Positions 54,666 to 61,369 of a stretch of DNA of 64,000 nt are shown one piece after another. Numbering within the stretch: position 1 is the first letter of the stretch; every line of letters starts with the position of its first letter. A program made the position numbers and the translations under genes. This stretch comes from an uncultured Pelagibacteraceae bacterium (GTDB lineage: Bacteria > Pseudomonadota > Alphaproteobacteria > Pelagibacterales > Pelagibacteraceae). The stretch spans positions 473,791 to 537,790 of the forward strand of contig CACGUZ010000001.1 of NCBI GenBank assembly GCA_902576375.1. The letters are read 5' to 3'. A model generated the notes under the pieces. The model did no database searches, was not told the DNA's origin, and worked only from the letters and a program-made list of their open reading frames with translations.

Positions 54666-55636
54666 AGTTCATAGATTTATTTTCGGGTATTGGAGGATTT
54701 AGATTAGCATTAGAAAAATCAAAATTTGAATGTGTATTTAGTGCAGACAACAATAAATATGCTTGTGAAACTTACAATAAAAATTTTAAAGAATATCCAT
54801 TAATAGATATAAAGAAATTATCAGCAAAGAAAATCCCAAATCATGATATTCTTTGTGCCGGATTTCCATGCCAACCGTTTAGTATTGCAGGTAAAAGAAA
54901 AGGTTTTGATGACACAAGAGGAACTTTATTTTTTGATATTGTTAGAATTTTAAAAGAAAAAAAACCAAAAGTTTTTATTTTAGAAAACGTAAAAGGTTTA
55001 ATTAGTCATAACAAAGGTAAGACTTTTAAAAAGATTTTAAATATTTTATCCAAAAAATTTAATGGAAATATTAATAAATCAAATAGGGAAAATTTAGGAT
55101 ACAATGTTTTCTGGAAAGTCTTAAATTCAACTAATTTTAATATTCCTCAAAATAGAGAAAGAGTATTCATAATTGGTTTTACAGATCAAAAAATTAATTT
55201 TGAATTCCCTAAAAGTCTTAAACTAAAATATACTTTAAATGATATAATTAAAATTAAACCAAAAAAAATTAGAAGAATTTCAAAATTATCCAAAGGTTAT
55301 ATAGATAAACACTTAAGAAAACACAAAAGTTACAATAAGATAAAGAATCTTAATTATTTAGTAGCTAATGAAGTTAGAAAATCTAGATGTAATTTTAGAT
55401 TTGATAATATAAGTCCTTGTTTGACTACCAAAATGGGAACTGGTGGAAATAATGTTCCTTATCTAGTGAATCAAAATAGATTTTATACTTTAGAAGAATG
55501 TCTTTTAATCCAAGGATTTCCTAAAAGTTTTAAGCTTACAAATAATTATACTGAAGCTTTAAAACAAATTGGGAATTCTGTTAGTGTGCCTGTAATTAAC
55601 TCCTTAGTTCAACAAATAAAAAAAAAAATTAAATAG
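54662..55636 (+). CDS. C5-cytosine DNA methyltransferase (second of tandem pair; TTG start overlapping previous stop)
   Basis: FIDLFSGIGGFRLAL, AGFPCQPFSIAGKRKGFDD, ILENVKGL, QNRERVFIIGF, IGNSVSVPV. Confidence 0.95.
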   Translation: MKFIDLFSGIGGFRLALEKSKFECVFSADNNKYACETYNKNFKEYPLIDIKKLSAKKIPNHDILCAGFPCQPFSIAGKRKGFDDTRGTLFFDIVRILKEKKPKVFILENVKGLISHNKGKTFKKILNILSKKFNGNINKSNRENLGYNVFWKVLNSTNFNIPQNRERVFIIGFTDQKINFEFPKSLKLKYTLNDIIKIKPKKIRRISKLSKGYIDKHLRKHKSYNKIKNLNYLVANEVRKSRCNFRFDNISPCLTTKMGTGGNNVPYLVNQNRFYTLEECLLIQGFPKSFKLTNNYTEALKQIGNSVSVPVINSLVQQIKKKIK

Positions 55637-56411
55637 GTTTGAATTCAACTTGAGGTCTCGTCCCACCCTTGCTACTTCCTTTTGTAACAATAAGATCTGT
55701 AGGGATGTTTTTAGTTAATTCATTATTAATTAAAAGCCATGTTGCACAATAAGGATCCTCAAATTCATCAGTTCCTTTATATAAAGAATCTAATATTTTT
55801 GGATCATTTATTGCCATAGATTTAATTTGTTCGTTTGAGTTTTTTTGTATTTTCTCAAAAACTTTTTTATGTTCTTCATTAAATTTTGTTTTTATATTTA
55901 TATTTTCTAAAGTTTTATTATTAAAATTTTCACCAAATTCCTTCCATGAAGTATTAGTTGCTTTTAAAACATTATGATTTTTTATTAAATCTCTTATATC
56001 TTTGCTATAGATGGTTGCACCAATGAATAAAAACTTATCTTTGAATCTTTTTACAAATTTTTCCAAAGAACACTTATCTATTTGATAATTAGTTTTATTC
56101 ATTTTTATAGAAATACCAGATTGAGGTATCTTTTTAATAAACTTTAACTTCTGATTTTCATTGATAAGATAATCATTACTTTCTAATTCTTTTTCACTTA
56201 AATTGATTTCACTTACAAAAACATCAGTTTTACAAGGTATTTTTTTATTAGTGAGTTTAGAGATCTTACTTCCAGCTACTCGTACAAAATATAAGTTTTT
56301 ATTATTTGCTAAATTAATCGTTTTCCAGATCTGATGGCCTTTGTTTGAGTTAAGTTTTTTTACAAACTCTTCCTCATTCTTAAAACCATCTAAAGCTTTA
56401 TTTGATGTCAT
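55629..56411 (-). CDS. predicted restriction endonuclease subunit 2 (PD-(D/E)XK-like, tentative)
   Basis: CKTDVFVSEINL...SGISIKM resembles D-(x)n-SxK core; start placed at MTSNKALDGF (track ORF runs to 56483); convergent with MTase gene. Confidence 0.5.
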   Translation of the reverse strand: MTSNKALDGFKNEEEFVKKLNSNKGHQIWKTINLANNKNLYFVRVAGSKISKLTNKKIPCKTDVFVSEINLSEKELESNDYLINENQKLKFIKKIPQSGISIKMNKTNYQIDKCSLEKFVKRFKDKFLFIGATIYSKDIRDLIKNHNVLKATNTSWKEFGENFNNKTLENINIKTKFNEEHKKVFEKIQKNSNEQIKSMAINDPKILDSLYKGTDEFEDPYCATWLLINNELTKNIPTDLIVTKGSSKGGTRPQVEFKPI

Positions 56412-57135
56412 TATAAGGATCCGACCATTTAAATTGAATATTTGTTGATCTTTTTTTATTTTGTGCTTGAAAAGAAAGTGCACCTACATTGCAACTAGAA
56501 TTAGATAGGTTATTGACTAAATAATTAACAATGCTTGTATGATTCGCAAAAACACATCTTTCAATTTTATTTATTCTATCGCTTTTTGAGTCAGATGATT
56601 CAAGTTTTGGACAAAAGCAATAATAATTAACTTTTGGCTCACCGTAAATTCCTGATAGAACCCTATCAATTATTTTTTGTTTATTCTTTTTTAGCAGTTG
56701 ATGAAATTCAGTGTCTTTTAAGGCTTTATTTTTTTGATTTTTATCTCTTAAAAATCTTTTTAAAAAACCAATAATTTCATTATTAGCATTTAAATCATCT
56801 TTTAAAAATTTTACAAACGTCTCTTCTTGTTCCTCATGAAAAGCATTCCCCTTACCAGACTTAACACTTATTCTAAATTCTTTATTCATTATCTTAAAAA
56901 TTTTATCAGTTTTAGGGCTACCCTTTATCTTAATTTTTAAGTTTTCTTTATTAAATTTTTTTATTTTAATTATAGTTTCTTTTTTTAACTCAATATCATT
57001 CTCATTACATATGAAATAGATAAATTTTTTTAGATTAGATGTTTTAAGATCAACAATCTTTTTATTATTAAGATATTCCTCAATTAAAGCTTCTGTTTTA
57101 AACCCTTCATTTATACCTTTTATTTTTAGTGTCAT
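56398..57135 (-). CDS. predicted restriction endonuclease subunit 1 (tentative)
   Basis: PKTDKIFKIMNKEFRISVKSGKGNAFHEEQEETF resembles D-(x)n-SxK nuclease core; overlaps the next nuclease-like ORF. Confidence 0.55.
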   Translation of the reverse strand: MTLKIKGINEGFKTEALIEEYLNNKKIVDLKTSNLKKFIYFICNENDIELKKETIIKIKKFNKENLKIKIKGSPKTDKIFKIMNKEFRISVKSGKGNAFHEEQEETFVKFLKDDLNANNEIIGFLKRFLRDKNQKNKALKDTEFHQLLKKNKQKIIDRVLSGIYGEPKVNYYCFCPKLESSDSKSDRINKIERCVFANHTSIVNYLVNNLSNSSCNVGALSFQAQNKKRSTNIQFKWSDPYNDIK

Positions 57136-57241
57136 TTATTTCTAAGAATATATAGGATAGCCAAAAACCGTAGAGATAAAATTCAAATTTTTTTGTAAAT
57201 ACTCAAATTTTTGCCACTTTTATTCACTATATTACTAATTG

Positions 57242-57265
57242 TTAAAGTTTTATTTCTAACTTTAA
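57242..57265. promoter_or_regulatory. inverted repeat TTAAAGTT-n8-AACTTTAA just upstream of ORF 57279
   Basis: perfect 8-bp arms (57242-57249, 57258-57265) in divergent promoter region. Confidence 0.5.
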
Positions 57266-57278
57266 TAACTTCAAATAT

Positions 57279-57611
57279 ATGCAACAACTTGAACTGTTTG
57301 ATTACAGAAAAGATTATCTTTTTGAAAGAGATAATAAAGTAGCTCATTATTACGATATATTAAAAGAGAATAAAGACACTATCAGCTATTCAGAACACAT
57401 TGACCCTAAAAAAAAATTTTCTATATGTGGTTTAGATTATGAAGAATATGTAGACATAAAAAAATCAGATTTGAAGGGATTAAATTATGATAAAATATAC
57501 AATTTCCTAACTAAGTTTGATAAGGAGCATAGGTTGGAGAGATACAAACAACTACTTATATTTAATGAAATAAAATTTGAAGCTGATGTGTTTACCTGGT
57601 GTAGTGATTGA
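57279..57611 (+). CDS. hypothetical protein, 110 aa, N-terminal QLELF motif
   Basis: ORF MQQLELFDYRKDYLFERDNK...; no family recognised. Confidence 0.6.
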   Translation: MQQLELFDYRKDYLFERDNKVAHYYDILKENKDTISYSEHIDPKKKFSICGLDYEEYVDIKKSDLKGLNYDKIYNFLTKFDKEHRLERYKQLLIFNEIKFEADVFTWCSD

Positions 57612-57614
57612 TTA

Positions 57615-57650
57615 TTGGATTTTATAGGATAACTAGAAGCTAACTAGAAG
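57615..57650 (+). repeat. right arm iterons, cassette 1: TTGGAT, TAGGAT, TAGAAG, TAGAAG (starts 57615, 57625, 57634, 57645)
   Basis: 10/9/11-bp spacing identical to cassette 2 right arm. Confidence 0.85.
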
Positions 57651-57670
57651 CCAGAGAGATAAAATAAAAA

Positions 57671-57773
57671 AAATTTACTTATTCATCTTGTTCAATTATA
57701 AATAGTAGCATAAACACTCATGAAAATAACTCATGCCCTCGTGGTGAAATTGGTAGACACAAAGGACTTAAAA
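57671..57773 (+). repeat. copy C: tRNA-Leu promoter region plus 39-bp 5' half (tRNA part 57735-57773); no 3' half follows
   Basis: 39 bp identical to intact tRNA; upstream sequence highly similar to copies B and D. Confidence 0.95.
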
Positions 57774-57796
57774 TAGTTTGAGTTGAGAAATTTCAG

Positions 57797-57826
57797 AGTC
57801 TCTAATAGTCCCTAATAGTCTAAATC
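57797..57826 (+). repeat. left-end iterons, cassette 2: AGTCTCTAAT AGTCCCTAAT AGTCTAAATC
   Basis: three AGTC units at 10-bp period starting 24 bp after core end, as in cassette 1. Confidence 0.85.
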
Positions 57827-57898
57827 CCTTATAATCACATAACTTTTAAAATCATTAGATTATTTTTATTGGAAAATATGAACAATAAATTTTGCCAA

Positions 57899-57920
57899 AC
57901 TAGGATCTGACTAGGATCTG
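57899..57920 (+). repeat. left arm iterons, cassette 2: ACTAGGATCTGACTAGGATCTG (two units, 11-bp period)
   Basis: same word recurs at the right end of the same cassette. Confidence 0.85.
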
Positions 57921-57940
57921 TATGTATGATATCTTGTGTA

Positions 57941-58873
57941 ATGAAAAAATTTACAGTTTTTTTAATTTCAACTATTTTAATATTTAACTCATTCACCACA
58001 ACTGTTTTAGCATCTACTGTTATTAAAAAGATTAAAATTCATCAAATCACTAGTTGTGAAAAATATTTAAATACAAATTTTGAAAAATATATTGAATGTT
58101 TAAATGAGGAAGTTTTTACCTCAACATATTTTGCAAAATTATCTAAAAATAAAAAGAATGATATTCAAAGTCTTTTAGCTATTTCTAATATATTACAAGA
58201 AAATGTGGAAGATGGTTTTATTTCCGATAAAAAAGTTCTCTTAATATGGAATCAAATATTAAATAGTCCCTATAAAGCAAAGATCAAAAAGAAGGAGTTA
58301 CAAAAAGTTTTAGAACAAACTACTTGTATGGATGAAGAGGACTATGAGCCATTCATAAAATGCTTTGCTAACCAATTTAGAAACTTTGAAATTTATCAAA
58401 AATCAGATTTATTAAATAAAAGGAGAATAGAAACGATTGTGAGTAACGCTCTATATTTAACTGTGCCCAATTCAAAGGTTTATGCTTTTGCTAGAAATGA
58501 AAGTATGAGTGGTACCACCTATTCTTCAAATGAAGGATTCAATTACTTTTTGACTTATATGAATTATTTAGGCACAGACTACTTTAAAAAAGTTAAAAAT
58601 GATGTTGATTGGAATAAAATTATTAAGTTTATCATCATTGCCATAATAGTTGCTTATTTATCAAAAAGTTTGATGAAGTCTATTGGTGGAAAATCTTCAA
58701 GTGGAGCTAGCTCATCCTCATCTGCTGCTAGCACAGGATCTGGTGGATGTAGTTCAGCTCTTGTGGGAAGATGTACTTCTATCTTTCAACAAAATATGTT
58801 TAGAAATGCACCTGCAACAAGTGTTTTGAGAAAACCTTGGTTTAGATATGGTTTTACAAGAGGATTTTTTTAG
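57941..58873 (+). CDS. secreted/membrane hypothetical protein with TM helix and Ser/Gly-rich C-terminal region
   Basis: signal peptide MKKFTVFLISTILIFNSFTTTVLAS; IIKFIIIAIIVAYLSKSLM; SSSGASSSSSAASTGSGG; start moved from track 57926. Confidence 0.65.
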   Translation: MKKFTVFLISTILIFNSFTTTVLASTVIKKIKIHQITSCEKYLNTNFEKYIECLNEEVFTSTYFAKLSKNKKNDIQSLLAISNILQENVEDGFISDKKVLLIWNQILNSPYKAKIKKKELQKVLEQTTCMDEEDYEPFIKCFANQFRNFEIYQKSDLLNKRRIETIVSNALYLTVPNSKVYAFARNESMSGTTYSSNEGFNYFLTYMNYLGTDYFKKVKNDVDWNKIIKFIIIAIIVAYLSKSLMKSIGGKSSSGASSSSSAASTGSGGCSSALVGRCTSIFQQNMFRNAPATSVLRKPWFRYGFTRGFF

Positions 58874-59646
58874 TGAGAATTTTACTTACTCTATTGTTTA
58901 TTTTTACTCAGGGAGAATTGTTTGCCAAAGAATTTAAATGGAAGTTTAAGGAAAGAATAAAACATGATGATTATTATGAAGCAATAGGCACAGGAACAAA
59001 AAAAGTAAAAATTGACGGAAAGAATAAAAAAGTAAAATTTAAAATTACGGAATATTATCCTTTAAGCACAGAATTAAATGAAAAAGAGGGTAGGTGTAAA
59101 GAATTTAGAATTCAAAAAATTTCAACAGGAGGAACCATTCTGGAAAAAAATTACTCTTTAAATGATTGTTTACCTTGCATTGACAAAGGATCAGGTCATA
59201 TGTGTTCTTATCCGTACTATCAAGTATTTTATCGTTATGGTGATTACGGAATTTTTGATAAAAATTACGAGGCAATTAGTAATAACAAAGATGTTACAAA
59301 AGATGGAGCAAAATTAGTCTATATATCAATAAATATTGGCTCTAGGGAACAAGTAAGATTTTCAGAAACTTACCCAGGTCTTGAAAGTTTAGGTTTAGGT
59401 GAGATACGTTTTTTTAATAGTCAAATTTTTAAATACAACACACGACTTAGAAAAATTCAGTCAGAAAAATCAAAATTAAAAAGAACTCAAAGCCAAGTAT
59501 TTGAAATGGTTTTTAATAGAATTAAAAACAATACATTAAAAAATATTAATACTAAAACGAAAATAAATATTAGAGAAAAAGATTTAAAAATTTTGTTTAC
59601 TGCAGAACCTTCTTTATCAATTACAAAATTTCAAACAAGAGACTGA
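58873..59646 (+). CDS. secreted hypothetical protein, Cys-containing
   Basis: signal peptide MRILLTLLFIFTQGELFAKE; overlaps the preceding stop region. Confidence 0.65.
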   Translation: MRILLTLLFIFTQGELFAKEFKWKFKERIKHDDYYEAIGTGTKKVKIDGKNKKVKFKITEYYPLSTELNEKEGRCKEFRIQKISTGGTILEKNYSLNDCLPCIDKGSGHMCSYPYYQVFYRYGDYGIFDKNYEAISNNKDVTKDGAKLVYISINIGSREQVRFSETYPGLESLGLGEIRFFNSQIFKYNTRLRKIQSEKSKLKRTQSQVFEMVFNRIKNNTLKNINTKTKINIREKDLKILFTAEPSLSITKFQTRD

Positions 59647-60312
59647 TTATAATTGTTTGCACTTTTCGACAATTGTTGCATAATTTCCACCTTTAGTTTT
59701 ATGAATACCATCTTTATTTACTGTATCTAAATCAACAAGTGCAAAGGGTTTTCCAAAATCTAGTTCCTTAGAAACAATATTATAGGCTTTATCACTCCAT
59801 GTGGCTAAAGCATTATCAAAATTTTCCTCCGGTTCTGATTGTTGTATTTTGTTCCATTTTTTTAACATTTCATATGGTTCATTAGCAGAATTATTTTTCA
59901 CCCAATAAACCCATTCTTGAATGCCAAATTTTTTTAATTTTGATTTTATTAAAATTTTAAGTATTACTCCGTTTTCTAAATTAGACTCTTCCATTATTGG
60001 TGTAAAATCCATATACAGCATAAATTTACTATTATTAAAATCTAACTCAAATTTTTTTACCACAGAATCTGGATTTCCAGTAGATCCCATTGTTCCATCA
60101 ATTCCCTCCATATCTGACCAATAATTATATTTGAATAATTTACCATTTATTTCCTTATAAGAAATGTAACTTTTTTTATTAGCATTACCTAAGCATTCAT
60201 AATTTTCATCCATATCTGATTGTTTTTTGCCCATATAATCTAGAGATGACTCCGCTAAAGAAAAATTATTAAAAAGGAAACTTAACATTATGAGTAAAAA
60301 TGTTTTTTTCAT
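59647..60312 (-). CDS. secreted hypothetical protein
   Basis: signal peptide MKKTFLLIMLSFLFNNFSLAES; start moved from track 60327 to the MKK Met. Confidence 0.65.
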   Translation of the reverse strand: MKKTFLLIMLSFLFNNFSLAESSLDYMGKKQSDMDENYECLGNANKKSYISYKEINGKLFKYNYWSDMEGIDGTMGSTGNPDSVVKKFELDFNNSKFMLYMDFTPIMEESNLENGVILKILIKSKLKKFGIQEWVYWVKNNSANEPYEMLKKWNKIQQSEPEENFDNALATWSDKAYNIVSKELDFGKPFALVDLDTVNKDGIHKTKGGNYATIVEKCKQL

Positions 60313-60356
60313 AAAATAATTATACAATTTCTAATATTTTTCAGAAAGATAATTTA

Positions 60357-60394
60357 TAGGATTTTATAGGATTACTAGGATCTCTCTAGGATCT
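60357..60394 (+). repeat. right arm iterons, cassette 2: TAGGAT x4 (starts 60357, 60367, 60376, 60387)
   Basis: 10/9/11-bp spacing and distance to core (158 bp) identical to cassette 1. Confidence 0.85.
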
Positions 60395-60476
60395 AGGGAG
60401 ATAAAATAAAAAAATTTTACTTATTCATCTTGTTCAATTATAAATATTAGCATAAACACTCATGAAATTCACAAAT

Positions 60477-60562
60477 GCCCTCGTGGTGAAATTGGTAGAC
60501 ACAAAGGACTTAAAATCCTTGCCGCTTGCGGAGTGCCAGTTCGAGTCTGGCCGAGGGCACCA
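60477..60562 (+). tRNA. tRNA-Leu(TAA), CCA encoded
   Basis: GCCCTCG/CGAGGGC acceptor pairing, anticodon arm AAGGACTTAAAATCCTT with TAA, T-arm GCCAGTTCGAGTCTGGC, discriminator A plus CCA. Confidence 0.97.
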
Positions 60563-60567
60563 TTAAA

Positions 60568-61338
60568 ATGAGTAAGATCCAAATTATTTCTGATAAAAAT
60601 AGTAGGTCATCAAACATTAAAAAATCATTAATTAAAACATTAAAAAAAAATGAGATAAAAAAATCAAATCTAGCAATTGTTATTGGTGGTGATGGTTTTA
60701 TGCTTCAAACTTTAAAAAAGAATAAAAATTCAAAAAAATCTTTTTATGGAATAAATTCTGGAAATTATGGTTTTTTAATGAATAAATATTCATCAAAGAA
60801 TTTAATTAAAAATTTATCAAAAGCGAAGATGATTTCTATTTCACCATTAGAAATGACAGTTAGTAACAAGAATAATCAAATCAAAAAACACATAGCAATT
60901 AATGAGGTATCAATTTTACGACAAAGCCGTCAAGCAGCATCGTTATCAATAGATTCTGGACATAAAAAACTAATTAAAAATTTAGTTTCCGATGGTGTTC
61001 TGGTTTCTACACCTGCTGGAAGCACAGCTTATAATTTATCTGTGCATGGACCAATATTAGGTCTCAATTCAAAAAAGTTGTCAATCTCACCCATAAGTGC
61101 CTTTAGACCACGTAGATGGAAAGGAAAGATAGTAAATGATAGCTCAAAAATAACGATTAAAAATTTAAATCCTAAAAAAAGACCCATTAGTGCAGTAGCT
61201 GATAATATTGAAGTAAGAAATGCCAAAAAGATAACAATTAAAACAAGTAAGAATATTAAATTTAATCTTCTATATGATAAAAATCGAAGTTTACAGAAGA
61301 AAATTAAGATAGAACAAATTAGAAGAGAAACATTTTGA
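60568..61338 (+). CDS. nadK: NAD kinase
   Basis: VIGGDGFMLQTL, GINSGNYGFL, NEVSI, VSTPAGSTAYNLS; starts 5 nt after tRNA CCA. Confidence 0.92.
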   Translation: MSKIQIISDKNSRSSNIKKSLIKTLKKNEIKKSNLAIVIGGDGFMLQTLKKNKNSKKSFYGINSGNYGFLMNKYSSKNLIKNLSKAKMISISPLEMTVSNKNNQIKKHIAINEVSILRQSRQAASLSIDSGHKKLIKNLVSDGVLVSTPAGSTAYNLSVHGPILGLNSKKLSISPISAFRPRRWKGKIVNDSSKITIKNLNPKKRPISAVADNIEVRNAKKITIKTSKNIKFNLLYDKNRSLQKKIKIEQIRRETF

Positions 61339-61369
61339 TATAAAAAAAACTTTTATAATCAAATTTAAA

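Larger units (their letters stand above)
53039..57773 (+). mobile_element. cassette 1: R-M/EVE-like cargo between tRNA-Leu 5'-half repeats, no integrase seen (unit length 4696 bp)
   Basis: bounded by identical 39-bp repeats at 53039 and 57735; matching TAGAAG iterons at both internal ends. Confidence 0.8.
57735..60515 (+). mobile_element. cassette 2: three secreted-protein genes between tRNA-Leu 5'-half repeats, no integrase seen (unit length 2742 bp)
   Basis: bounded by identical 39-bp repeats at 57735 and 60477; matching TAGGATCT iterons at both internal ends. Confidence 0.8.

Noticed and set aside
53742-55636. Tandem methyltransferases as a frameshifted single gene or duplication artefact
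   Set aside because: Each ORF has its own complete set of C5-MTase motifs and the two sequences differ strongly.
60526-60567. Track start of the nadK ORF at 60526
   Set aside because: It is a TTG codon inside the tRNA-Leu gene; the conserved NAD kinase reading starts sensibly at ATG 60568.
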